This document shows positions 44,246-55,388 of a stretch of DNA of 64,000 nt, piece after piece (position 1 is the stretch's first letter; each line of letters starts with the position of its first letter). The notes below the pieces were generated by a model. That model searched no databases. It was given only the letters and a program-made list of their open reading frames with translations, and was not told where the DNA came from. Origin of the DNA: Henckelia pumila. Taxonomy: Eukaryota > Streptophyta > Magnoliopsida > Lamiales > Gesneriaceae. A program made the translations under genes and the position numbers. The stretch is taken from positions 113,786,289 to 113,850,288 of the forward strand of contig NC_133122.1 of NCBI RefSeq assembly GCF_033568475.1. The letters are read 5' to 3'.

Positions 44246-44929
44246 GTTTAAATTTGAATTGCCACTGCATGTTATCCAATAAATTAATTTTGAATTAAAT
44301 GTTATTGGATAAGGATGATCGATTGCCATGACCAATTTTGTAGGTGTATGTTAGGAATTTACATTTTGTTTTTATTGTTGTTGGTTTTATTAATGGGCCT
44401 GGTTTATGGCCCGATATGAATGTCATATGTAATAAAAGTGGGCTTGGTTTATAGCCCGTTCCACCCCTAAAAATGTATCCCCTACTTGTCATTGTTATTT
44501 ATTGTAAATACATTAGATTTAGTGGGAGATCAAGATTTGAAGACGGTGGGCCCAGCAAACAATAAAGACTGAAGAAATGTAAATTGGAAGCACATGTAAT
44601 AGGATTGCATTGCATACTGCATATTACCTAGGATTGGACTAAGACCCGTGATTGGCAACCACGGGGTCAATTAGAAATGGAATCGATCATCCTATATATA
44701 ATATTTGATATTATGATTGTATGCATGTTTAGACATAAATTGCGTGAATCCGGCAAGCATGCAATAAAATGAATATGATGAGACAAATATTTTTATAATT
44801 AAAAATCCCTCATTTTAAATATGATTTAAAAATTTATATCAAGATAAATAAAGGAAATTTAAATTTGTTTAAATGTTCCCACCTTCCATCAACGGTCAAT
44901 GTATGTGATGCTACCCGCGGATACGGTCC

Positions 44930-45208
44930 GGCTCATATTATTGGGGGGGCCCGTCCGTCGGAAAGCTGTACATTGGATCGACAAATGTTGTAAGTTGGGT
45001 GGAACTCCCATGGGATCGGCTCATATTATTGGGGGATCCACATGGCGACCGTCCATCACAACTTAATATTGATGGGTCATCTTGACATGTCACTTTAAAC
45101 GGCGTCATATTATTGGGCCCTTATTGGACATGAGGTAAACACATGGGGTTGCTTTGGAAGCAATTGGGCTCTACCTTTTGAGAATTATGGTTGGCTGATA
45201 TTATTCGG
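44930..45208 (+). repeat. Four spaced copies of GGCTCATATTATTGGG
   Basis: Copies start at 44930, 45018, 45101 and 45192 with spacing of 83-91 bases; the third reads GGCGTCATATTATTGGG and the fourth GGCTGATATTATTCGGG. All four are kept in D on the other strand. Confidence 0.82.
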
Positions 45209-45398
45209 GACCATAAGTTTGTCAATTGGACTCCATGTTCTCACTAAGGAAAAAGTTTCCCGTTTTCACTAGAGGGTAGTAAAATCGTTAAAATAGTGGG
45301 AGTGAGATTCATAAAATTAAATTCGCCTATTTTATGTCTTAGTAAATTGTTAAACAATCATTGATATATGTCTGTTTTTCTTTTCAGTATTTCATACG

Positions 45399-46250
45399 AT
45401 GAATTCGCGTAATCCATTATTCTCGATCCTCGAACAAAACAAGTTGACTGGCGCCAACTATACGGAATGGTTCCGGAAGTTGAAGATTGTCTTAACTTCG
45501 GAGAAAATGCTCTACGTGTTAGAGAAAGCACCTCCGAAGGAAGCACCATCTGACATAAGTCCGGAGGAATTGGCCAAACTTGATGCATGGTGTGACCATG
45601 ACATCAAGACCAAATGCTATATGCAAGCCTCGATGTCTGATGAACTCCAGAGGCGATTTGAGGACACGGTGAATGCTGCTGACATTCACACGCAACTCAA
45701 GGAACTTTTTGGGGCTCAGTCGAGGGCTGAAAGGTTCGCTACTGTTAAGGAGTTGATGACGTGCCGCATGCGTGAAGGGACTTCGGTCCGTGATCATGGG
45801 GTACGAGTGATTTGGCTCATACAGAAGTTGGCGACCCTAGATTTGGTGTTGGGAGCATGAACTCAATGTGGATTTATTGCTTCTGTCTCTTCCTTCTTCA
45901 TTTGATGGATTTGTGATAAATTTTAATATGAACAAGATAGAGGCCACCCTTGAAGAGATGGTCAATATGCTCGTTACATATGAATCCACACTTAAGAAGG
46001 ATAAGCCAGCTTTCTTGGTGGGCTCCTCATCTTCTGCGAAGAAGGGGCCAAGTATGAAGGGCAAGAAACGTTCTACCCCACCCAAGAAAATCGAGCCCGA
46101 GAAGAAGCAAAAGACAAAGGCTTCAAACAATGGAAAATCCAAGGATGTTTGCCATTACTGCAAGAAGCCGGGTCATTGGAAGCGCAACTGCAAGGAATAT
46201 CTTGAGCAGTTGGGAACTGCAAAGGGTATGTTCTATATTGAAATAAACAT
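45399..46250 (+). pseudogene. gag: Element D' gag, one frameshift
   Basis: The ATG at 45399 (MNSRNPLFSILEQNKLTGAN) starts copia Gag: YTEWFRKLKIVLTSEKMLYV, KAPPKEAPSDISPEEL, ELFGAQSRAERFATVKELMT. One extra G near 45851 shifts the frame after TLDLVLG. It continues from 45868 as DLLLLSLPSSFDGFVINFNM, LEEMVNMLVTYE, a Lys-rich stretch, and the CCHC knuckle CHYCKKPGHWKRNC (46150-46191). One base change would separate it from an open Gag, which fits recent activity. Confidence 0.93.
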
Positions 46251-47843
46251 GTCACTTAATACAACTTCTTGGGTATTGGATACCGGATGTGGATCTCACA
46301 TTTGCAATGATTTGCAGGTGATGACAAGAAGTCGCAGGCTTAGAATGGGTGAGACCCAGCTGAGGCTCGGGAATGGTTCCAGAGTTGAAGCTACGGCCAT
46401 TGGAGATGTTTGTTTGACTTTGCAGAACGGTTTTAAATTATTGTTAAGAGATGTTTTATTTGTGCCAGATTTAATTAAAAAACATTATTTCTATTTCTAT
46501 GCTTGATAGAGATGGTTATTCTTGCAATTTTGTGAATGAGATTTGCAATATTTACAAGAATGAATGTTTAATTGGAAATGGACAACTTGAAAACGATCTA
46601 TACAACTTAAAACTAAAAGACGTTCCAGTGAATTATGTTGATAAACCGGCGACAACAAACAAAAGGAAAATCGATAGTCAAAAACCGGCAAACCTTTGGC
46701 ATGCTAGGCTAGGTCATATTTCCTCAAGGAGGATGAACAAGCTAGTGGGAGAGGGCATGTTTGATATGTCTGATATTAATTCTCTACCTACTTGTGAATC
46801 CTGCCTAAAAGGAAAAATGACTAAATCTCCTTTTAAGGGGAAACCTGAGCGTAGTCAGAATCTGTTGGATTTGATCCATACAGATGTTTGTGGTACATTT
46901 AGAGTAGGGACTCAACATGGCCACACCTACTTCATTACCTTTACTGATGATTATTCAAGGTATGGGTATTTATATTTAATGAAATATAAGTCTGAAGCAT
47001 TTGAAAAGTTCAAAGAATTCAGGGCTGAAGTAGAAAACAAGCTAGGTAAAAGTATTAAAGCACTTCGATCGGATCGAGGTGGAGAATACTTGAGTACCGA
47101 GTTTTTGGACTATCTGAAAGAGAATGGGATTCTCTCTAAGTGGACTCCTCCTATGACACCACAGCTTAATGGTGTATCGGAGCGTCGTAATCGAACTTTG
47201 TTGGACATGGTTCGATCTATGATGAGCTTCACTGAGCTTCCACCTTCGTTTTGGGGCTATGCGCTTGAAACGGCGGTATTGTTGTTGAACAACGTCCACA
47301 CTAAAGCAGTGGACAAAACACCATACGAGTTATGGAATGGCAAAGCTCCTAAGTATTCGTACTTGAGGATTTGGGGATGTCCTGCTTACGTGAAGCGGAC
47401 AGTGGGAGATAAGTTGGATAGTCATCCAGCTTATGTTATTTTGTAGGGTATCCTAAGAATTCAATCGGATATTATTTCTATTATCCTGCTGAAACAAAGG
47501 TGTTTGTTTCTAGGAATGCCACCTTCTTGGAGAAGGAGTTCTTATTGGATAAGAAAGGCGAGATGATGGAACTCGAAGAAGTTCGAGAAGAACCCGAAAT
47601 ACAAAATAACGATCCTACACCTCAGGAACCATTGCTGGACACGCCTGCACCTAGAAGATCCAAAGGACTTCTAGACCTCCAGTTCGATATGGTCTTCTTC
47701 TTGAAGGGGATCAAGATGAACCCGACATTGGATGTGATCCAAGAAACTTCAAGGAAGCAATTTCTGATGCGGATTCGAATTTATGGCTTGAAGCTATGCA
47801 GTCAGAATTGGATTCGATGCATACAAACCAAGTTTGGTCTTTA
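46251..47843 (+). pseudogene. Element D' protease, integrase and linker, three frameshifts
   Basis: Protease active site SWVLDTGCGSHICNDLQV at about 46266. An extra A in the AAAAAA run near 46480 shifts the frame. From 46499 to 47446: [50 protein letters not shown] and LNGVSERRNRTLLDM, so integrase itself is whole. A lost G near 47424 (D has it) and another lost base near 47665 break the C-terminal part and the linker to RT. Confidence 0.93.
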
Positions 47844-49313
47844 GTAGATCCTCCCGATGGAATTGTTCCAATAGGGTGTAAATGGATCTACAAGAGAAAG
47901 CTTGGGCCTGATGGTAAGGTATTGACCTACAAGGCGCGATTGGTGGCGAAAGGTTATACTCAAAGGCAAGGAGTTGACTATGATGAAACCTTTTCACCAG
48001 TTGCAATGTTCAAGTCCATAAGAATCCTGATTGCCATAGCTGCATGGTATGACTATGAGATATGGCAAATGGATGTGAAGACTGCTTTTCTTAATGGAGA
48101 CATTAAGGAAGAAATCTATATGAAGCAGCCTGAGGGGTACACATCCATGGGAAGCGAGCATAAGGTATGCAAGCTTCAGAGATCAATTTATGGTCTAAAA
48201 CAAGCATCAAGAAGTTGGAACCAGAAATTTGATGAAACAATTAAAGATTTTGGTTTCATCAAGAACCCGGAGGAACCTTGCGTGTACAAGAAAGTAGTTA
48301 AGGATGCGGTGACATTCTTAGTACTTTATGTTGATGACATCCTACTCATTGGGAATGATGTAGGGATGTTGCAGTCAACAAAGATATGGTTATCAGGTAG
48401 ATTTTCGATGAAGGATTTGGGAGAGGCATCCTACATTCTTGGGATACAGATCTATAGAGATAGGTCTAAGCGAATGATAGGACTCACTCAATCAACCTAC
48501 ATCGATACCATATTGAAACGGTTTTCAATGGATGGGTCCAAAAGAGGACATCTACCCATGTGTCATGGAGTTTCTCTATCCAAGTCTATGTGTCCCAAGA
48601 CTGATGAAGAGATAGAGAATATGACACATGTACCATATGCGTCAGCTATAGGTAGTATCATGTATGGGATGATATCTACCAGACCGGATGTAGCATTTTC
48701 TCTGAGTGTCACGAGCAGATATCAGTCTAATCCTGGTCAAATGCATTGGAAAGCCGTGAAGGACATTCTTAAGTACTTGCGAAGGACTAAGAATATGTTC
48801 ATGGTGTATGGAGGACGAGATCTCAAATTGGAAGGCTATACCGACTCTAGCTTCCAAAGTGATGTGGATGACTCGAAGTCAACCTCTGGATTTGTGTTCA
48901 TGCTCAATGGCGGTGCTGTCTCTTGGAAGAGTTCCAAGCAGGACACCACAGCGGATTCCACCACTGAGGCTGAATACATTGCAGCATCAGCTGCTGCTAA
49001 AGAGGCCGTTTGGATGAGGAAGTTCGTCCAAGAGTTGGGCGTTATTCCTGAATTTGTTGGTCCAGTCCCGGTGTACTGTGACAACACGGGTGCCGTTGCT
49101 CAAGCAAAGGAACCAAGGTCTCATCAAAGATCCAAACACGTACTGAGGAAATACCACATAATCCGGGAGATTGTGGAAAGAGGAGACATCATTGTCGAAC
49201 GAGTGGCCTCTGCAGACAATATCGCTGATCCGCTTACTAAGCCCTTGCCAGGACCATTGTTTGACAAACATCGCGAAGCAATGGGTCTACGTAGTATGAC
49301 TAGTTGGCTATAG
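47796..49313 (+). CDS. Element D' reverse transcriptase and RNase H, clean frame
   Basis: 505 clean codons with an ATG-led MQSELDSMHTNQVWSLVDPP. RT motifs: CKWIYKRKLGPDGKVLTYKA, WQMDVKTAFLNGDIKEEIYM, RSIYGLKQASRSWNQ, catalytic LYVDDILLIGNDVG (two Asp kept). RNase H: YTDSSFQSDVDDSKSTSGFV, STTEAEYIAASAAAKEAVWM, PVYCDNTGAVAQAKE, KHVLRKYHIIRE, SADNIADPLTKPLPG. It ends with a TAG at 49311 next to the polypurine tract. In life it would be part of a Gag-Pol polyprotein, so the upstream frameshifts still prevent normal expression. The only undamaged polymerase in the window. Confidence 0.93.
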   Translation: MQSELDSMHTNQVWSLVDPPDGIVPIGCKWIYKRKLGPDGKVLTYKARLVAKGYTQRQGVDYDETFSPVAMFKSIRILIAIAAWYDYEIWQMDVKTAFLNGDIKEEIYMKQPEGYTSMGSEHKVCKLQRSIYGLKQASRSWNQKFDETIKDFGFIKNPEEPCVYKKVVKDAVTFLVLYVDDILLIGNDVGMLQSTKIWLSGRFSMKDLGEASYILGIQIYRDRSKRMIGLTQSTYIDTILKRFSMDGSKRGHLPMCHGVSLSKSMCPKTDEEIENMTHVPYASAIGSIMYGMISTRPDVAFSLSVTSRYQSNPGQMHWKAVKDILKYLRRTKNMFMVYGGRDLKLEGYTDSSFQSDVDDSKSTSGFVFMLNGGAVSWKSSKQDTTADSTTEAEYIAASAAAKEAVWMRKFVQELGVIPEFVGPVPVYCDNTGAVAQAKEPRSHQRSKHVLRKYHIIREIVERGDIIVERVASADNIADPLTKPLPGPLFDKHREAMGLRSMTSWL

Positions 49314-49327
49314 GGCAAGTGGGAGAT

Positions 49328-51185
49328 TGTAAGAGTAGGTGCCCATTGAGCCAACTGTGTGGCTATGGGCTTTGATGACTCTTTGTATAAACAATCTTTT
49401 GTTTAATATTATTTACACTTTTATGGCAATGACTTTATATTACTTCATATTGTTATATTGTGATATACTATTGTTGTTTTGATAAAGACCTTGAATATAC
49501 TATAGTGTATGTAAGATGTGGTAGAACATGGAGATATCTATCATGAAATACATCTTATAGTCACTGTATATTCTAAAAACCGTTCCTAGTCGATTGAGCC
49601 GTCCGATAATAAGGATAAGGATCGCTCGAGTTTGAGACTAGCATTTGCGATGCGGAGTACCACGTTTCATTGGTAGGGAACATGGAGATGTTCGAAGCAT
49701 GCAAATGGATATTCATAGGATGAATAATCGAACTACCCTATCCGGACTTTCCAAGTGGTTATCACTTATCGAGTGGATAAAGTCCGCGGTTTTGGTTGTA
49801 CACCATTAGTCCTTACGACTTGAAACATCATGGAGACTCTATATGCTAGTGCTGTGCTTTGACTCGTTTACCGACTCTATGGGGGTCATCAGGTGTCGAG
49901 ATTGGGTACAGTTACGACACATATAGGAGTCAATGCATTGTTGTCAAGGATTCACCACATACTTGCGAGTGTGGATATCCTATGCGATCTGAGGAGATAT
50001 TAGTGTGACAAATCTCTGGCCAGAGTACTTGATGTGATTTAAGAAATGGTTTCTTAGTAGCACATGCGATGTCACTAATTTGATCTTCAAGATGCATTGC
50101 ATAGTTATCGAATCTTGAGCGACTCTCGATATACCAATGGTTGTTGATTCGATCGGGATATATGGATGAAGGGACCGTACTGTACGCTAACCAAAATCTA
50201 CTGGTTCTTGTAGGCACTATCAGTGATACCTAGGGAATCATGGGGCGATGTTGCTAGGCGCTTTACCATGATTCGTTGGGCAAGTCGGAAAGTGTTGTTC
50301 CGAGTCACAAGGAGTTGTGAGCCCACGGCTAGCTGTATCCCTGAACCATTGAGGGTCACACAGTGTAATGGAGTTTTAATCCCCGTTGAGATAGTTAAAT
50401 TTAAAGAGTTAAATTTAATGAACTAAGGAGTTGGACTTCTTAAATAAGAGTAAGGGAGTAGGATTTCCTAAAATGACATAGGGATGGACATTTTTGGAAA
50501 CCACTGAATTCGGATTCAGGAAAATTTATCTTGACTTTAAAATGTGCAGAAATGGTTTCTGTGCACATTGGTGAAATCGGTTCATCAATCGGAGTCACGA
50601 TGAATTTTATATTAATTTCTGAACGTGCGGGCTTTGCTTGTCGGGCCCTAGCTTATGACTAATGGGCCCTAAGGTGTTAGTGGCCTGCATTATAAATAAG
50701 TTATTGCAGTACAGAAATTACACACAACAGGTCATTATTTTGAGAGCAAAATTTCGAACCCTAGCCTCTCATAATTAAATCGGCCGAACCCTCCTTGCTC
50801 TGTCAGAGAAATTCCGGTCTGTGATTTTTGAATTGCAGCCAGGAATAACGAATCAGATTCGTTTAATCTCTTCGCAGAAAACTTCTGATAGATTTTCTAG
50901 TGCAATCTATCAGAGGGATTTAAACCCCATTCGTGGACCTGATTGAAGGAGTTCATCAGTTCCTGGGAGATACAAGAAGCGCAGAGAAATCTGTGTGGTG
51001 TCCATTAATCTCGATCCAAAATTGAAGGTAAAATTTAATAATAGTTATTTAATTTTACACACACAAATAATTTAATCGTTAAACGGTTGATACCCACACT
51101 ATGGAATTGTTCCATAATAAAATTTTTAAACTTCCGCTGCACCGGGTATCAATCGTGATTGATCTGAGAGCACTGTTTTCCAACA
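49328..51185 (+). repeat. Element D' 3' LTR
   Basis: 1858 bases, preceded by the purine tract AGGGCAAGTGGGAGAT (49312-49327). TATA box at 50691-50698. Differences from the 5' copy cluster near 50250, 50768 and 51015. Confidence 0.96.
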
Positions 51186-53206
51186 GTATCTCTATACATC
51201 TGTATCCCAAGAATGTAGGATGCCTCACCCAAATCCTTCATCGAGAATCTACCTGATAACCATATCTTTGTTGACTGCAACATCCCTACATCATTCCCAA
51301 TGAGTAGGATGTCATCAACATAAAGTACTAAGAATGTCACAGCATCCTTAACTACTTTCTTGTACACGCACGGTTCCTCCGGGTTCTTGATGAAACCAAA
51401 ATCTTTTATTGTTTCATCAAATTTCTGGTTCCAACTTCTTGATGCTTGTTTTAGACCATAAATTGATCTCTGAAGCTTGCATACCTTATGCTCGCTTCCC
51501 ATGGATGTGAACCCCTCTGGCTGCTTCATATAGATTTCTTCCTTAATGTCTCCATTAAGAAAAGCAGTCTTCACATCCATTTGCCATATCTCATAGTCAT
51601 ACCATGCAGCTATGGCAATAAGGATTCTTATGGACTTGAACATTGCAACTGGTGAAAAGGTTTCATCATAGTCAACTCCTTGTCTTTGAGTGTAACCTTT
51701 CGCCACCAATCGCGCCTTGTAGGTCAATACCTTACCATCAGGCCCAAGCTTTCTCTTGTAGATCCATTTACACCCTATTGGAACAATTCCATCAGGAGGA
51801 TCTACTAAAGACCAAACTTGGTTTGTATGCATTGAATCCAATTCAGACTGCATAGCTTCAAGCCATAAATTTGAATCCGCATCAGAAATTGCTTCCTTGA
51901 AGTTTCTTGGATCACATCCAATGTCGGGTTCATCTTGATCCCCTTCAAGAAGAAGACCATATCGAACAGGAGGTCTAGAAGTCCTCTCGGATCTTCTAGG
52001 TTCAGGCGTGTCCAGTAATGGTTCCTGAGGCGTAGGATCGTTATTTTGTATTTCGGGTTCTTCTCGAACTTCTTCGAGTTCCATCATCTCGCCTTTCTTA
52101 TCCAATAAGAACTCCTTCTCCAAGAAGGTGGCATTCCTAGAAACAATCACCTTTGTTTCAGCAGGATAATAGAAATAATATCCGATTGAATTCTTCGGAT
52201 ACCCTACAAAATAACATAAGCTGGATCGACTATCCAACTTATCTCCCACTGTCCGCTTCACGTAAGCAGGACATCCCCAAATCCTCAAGTACGAATACTT
52301 AGGAGCTTTGCCATTCCATAACTCGTATGGTGTTTTGTCCACTGCTTTAGTGTGGACGTTGTTCAACAACAATACCGCCGTTTCAAGCGCATAGCCCCAA
52401 AACGAAGGTGGAAGCTCAGTGAAGCTCATCATGGATCGAACCATGTCCAACAAAGTTCGATTACGACGCTCCGATACACCATTCAGCTGTGGTGTCATAG
52501 GAGGAGTCCACTGAGAGAGAATCCCATTCTCTTTTAGATAGTCCAAAAACTCGGTACTTAAGTATTCTCCACCTCGATCCGATCGAAGTGCTTTAATACT
52601 TTTACCTAGCTTGTTTTCTACTTCAGCCTTGAATTCTTTGAACTTTTCAAATGCTTCAGACTTATATTTCATTAAATATAAATACCCATACCTTGAATAA
52701 TCGTCAGTAAAGGTAATGAAGTAGGTGTGGCCATATTGAGTCCCAACTCTAAATGGTCCACAAACATCTGTATGGATCAAATCCAACAGATTTTGACTAC
52801 GCTCAGGCTTCCCCTTAAAAGGAGATTTAGTCATTTTCCCTTTTAGACAGGATTCACAAGTAGGTAGAGAGTTAATATCAGACATATCAAACATGCCCTC
52901 TCCCACTAGCTTGTTCATCCTCCTTGAGGAAATATGACCTAGCCTAGCATGCCAAAGGTTCGCCGGGTTTTGACTATCGATTTTCCTTTTGTTTGTTGTT
53001 GCCGGTTTATCAATATAATTTATTGGAACGTCTTTTAGTTTTAAGTTATATAGATCGTTTTCAAGTTGTCCATTTCTAATCAAACATTCATTCTTGTAAA
53101 TATTGCAAATCCCATTCACAAAATTGCAAGAATAACTATCTCTATCAAGCATAGAAACAGAAATAATGTTTTTAATCAAATCTGGAACAAATAAAACATC
53201 TCTCAA
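51186..53206 (-). pseudogene. Element D integrase and RT (long clean frame, cut by D')
   Basis: Clean minus-strand frame. It starts in the end of protease (DVLFVPDLIKNIISVSMLDR) and includes the Gag-pre-integrase and zinc region (LWHARLGHISSRRMNKLVGE, CESCLKGK). The integrase core has [22 protein letters not shown] and LNGVSERRNRTLLDM, so all three catalytic acids are present. A linker and RT follow: CKWIYKRKLGPDGKVLTYKA, WQMDVKTAFLNGDIKEEIYM, RSIYGLKQASRSWNQKFDE, and catalytic LYVDDILLIGNDVG. It ends where D' was inserted, after GIQMYRD. This is the best preserved integrase in the window. Confidence 0.95.
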
Positions 53207-53740
53207 AAAAACTTAAAATTGTTCTGCAAAAATATCTCCTATAGCTTTGGATTTATCTCTGGAACCATTCCCGAGCCTTGACTGGGTCTCACCCATCCTT
53301 AGCCTATTACTTCTTGTCATCATTTTGCAACTCATTGCAAATATGAGATCTACATCTGGTATCCAATACCCAAGAAGTAGTATTAAGAAAAACATTTTAA
53401 TGTAAAACATACCCTTTGCAGTTCGCAACTTCTTGAGGTATTCCTTGCAGTTACGTTTCCAATGACCGGGTTTCTTGCAGTGATGGCAAACTTGTTTAGA
53501 CTTGTCCAATTTTGCATGTAACATTTGGCCTTGAGATCATGGTCCAACCATTTCTCTAGTTCGGCCAACCTTTCGGCAGTTACATCAGCCGGGGCTGTTT
53601 TCGGAGAAGCCTTTTCTAACACTTTAGAAAATCTTTTCCGAACTTAGGACAATCTTAACTTATGGAATCATTCTGTATTGTTTGCGCCAATAAGTTTGTT
53701 TTGTTGGAGAATAGAAACATGTGGATTACTGAGATGAAAC
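53207..53740 (-). pseudogene. gag: Element D gag and protease remnant
   Basis: Heavily damaged. From the right: the start region near 53730 lacks the ATG found in D'. Stops and frame changes precede VLEKASPKTAPADV. Gag then jumps from KAKCYMQ to the CCHC knuckle (CHHCKKPGHWKRNC, about 53440-53490), skipping about 500 bases present in D' (45625-46130). The protease active site near 53360 is shifted out of frame. Confidence 0.88.
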
Positions 53741-55375
53741 AGACAATTATCGATGATTGTTTAAGAAATTTACTAAGACATAAAATAGGCGAATTTAATT
53801 TTATGAATCTCACTCACACTATTTTAACGATTTCACTACCCTCTAGTGAAAACGGGAAACTTTTTCCTTAGTGAGAACATGGAGTCCAATTGACAAACTT
53901 ATGGTCCCGAATAATATCAGCCAACCATAATTCTCAAAAGGTAGAGCCCAATTGCTTCCAAAGCAACCCCCATGTATTTACCTCATGTCCAATAAGGGCC
54001 CAATAATATGACGCCGTTTAAAGTGACATGTCAAGATGACCCATCAATATTAAGTTGTGATGGACGGTCGCCATGTGGATCCCCCAATAATATGAGCCGA
54101 TCCCATGGGAGTTCCACCCAACTTACAACATGTGTCGATCCAATGTACAGCTTTCCGACGGACGGGCCCCCCCAATAATATGAGCCGGACCGTATCCGCT
54201 GGTAGCATCACATACATTGACCGTTGATGGAAGGTAGGAACATTTAAACAAATTTAAATTTCCTTTATTTATCTTGATATCAATTTTAAATCATATTTAA
54301 AATGAGGGATTTTTAATTATGAAAATTTGTCTCATCATTTTTCAATTTATTGTATGCTTGCCGGATTCATACAATTATGTCTAAAACATGCATACAATCA
54401 TAATATCATATATTATATATATAGGATGATCGATTCCATTTCTAATTGACTCGTGGTTGCCAATCACGAGTCTTAGTCCAATCCTAGGTAATATGCAGTA
54501 TGCAATGCAATCCTATTACATTAGCTTCCAATTTACATTTCTTCGTCTTTATTGTCTGCTGGGCCCACCATCTTCAAATCTTGATCTTCCACTAAATCTA
54601 ATGTATTTACAATAAATAGCAATGACAAGTAGGGGATACATTTTAGGGGTGGGAACGGGCCATAAACCAAGCCCACTTTTATTACATATGACATTCATAT
54701 TGGGCCATAAACCAGGCCCATTAATAAAACCAACAACAATAAAACAAATGTAAATTCCTAACATACACCTACAAAATTGGTCATGGCAATCGATCATCCT
54801 TATCCAATAACATTTAATTCAAAATTAATTTATTGGATATCATGCATATGGCAATTTAAATTTAAACAGGATAAAATCATATTTTATATATAAAATCATA
54901 TTTTACATATAAAATCATATTTTACCTTTTATTAAATAAAATCATATTTTATCTACAGAATCTAATTTTATAGATAAAATCATATTTTACTTAATATATA
55001 CATAAGATCAAATCTTATCATCAATTGTACCAAAAATAATTGATTTCAAAATTCAATTTAAGGATAAAATATTAAAATTTTCCAAAAATTCAAATTTATC
55101 CAAAAATCAATTTTAAAATTTTCGGACTCGAACAATTCGATCCGATGCCTCGTGAACCAATCAAAAACAATTTTTGACCGGACCAAAAATAAAATTTTAA
55201 CACATTAAAATTAATTTAAATAAAAAATTAATTTTTCCCGCGGGCCGCCCGGGACACTCCCGGGCCGGCCCGCACCCGTGGGCGCGGGCCGGGGCAGCCC
55301 GGCTGCCCCTTTAGGGCAGTGACTCAAAATTTTTTGTACAATCGATTAATTTAATCGTTTGATCTGAGCAACCTG
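53741..55375 (-). other. Element D 5' leader, no gene
   Basis: Minus-strand leader matching 43392-45398 of D'. It keeps the four AATAATATGAGCC-type motifs (53910-54185) and the AT palindrome array (about 54860-55010). Only about 100 bases of the GC-rich block remain (55235-55320) against about 370 in D'. Confidence 0.88.
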
Positions 55376-55387
55376 GCTCTGATACCA
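55376..55387 (-). other. Element D primer binding site (initiator tRNA-Met)
   Basis: Minus strand TGGTATCAGAGC, one base from the 5' LTR. Confidence 0.93.
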
Positions 55388-55388
55388 C

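Larger units (their letters stand above)
43392..45398 (+). other. Element D' long 5' leader with three repeat modules
   Basis: Two kilobases between primer site and gag, no gene supported. Module 1 (43498-43870) is GC-rich palindromic repeats. Module 2 (about 44112-44245) is AT-rich palindromic repeats. Module 3 (44930-45208) is four spaced copies of GGCTCATATTATTGGG. Apparent long frames across module 1 (43404-43938, both strands) are an effect of GC content and are not genes. Confidence 0.85.
41517..51185 (+). mobile_element. Element D': youngest Ty1/copia copy, inserted in D
   Basis: 9.67 kb on the plus strand, inside RT of D, with near-TSDs CTATC / GTATC. The two LTRs (1861 and 1858 bases) differ by only a handful of substitutions and small indels by eye, the least of any pair here. 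It has a primer site, a 2-kb leader, gag, protease, integrase, RT, RNase H and polypurine tract. Four single-base frameshifts break gag and pol, but RT-RNase H is clean. Long leader and long LTRs distinguish it from element A. Confidence 0.96.

Noticed and set aside
44930..45208. Possible CRISPR-like array (short repeats with regular spacers)
   Set aside because: Repeats are imperfect, spacers are about 70 bases, the setting is a plant retrotransposon leader, and no cas genes exist.
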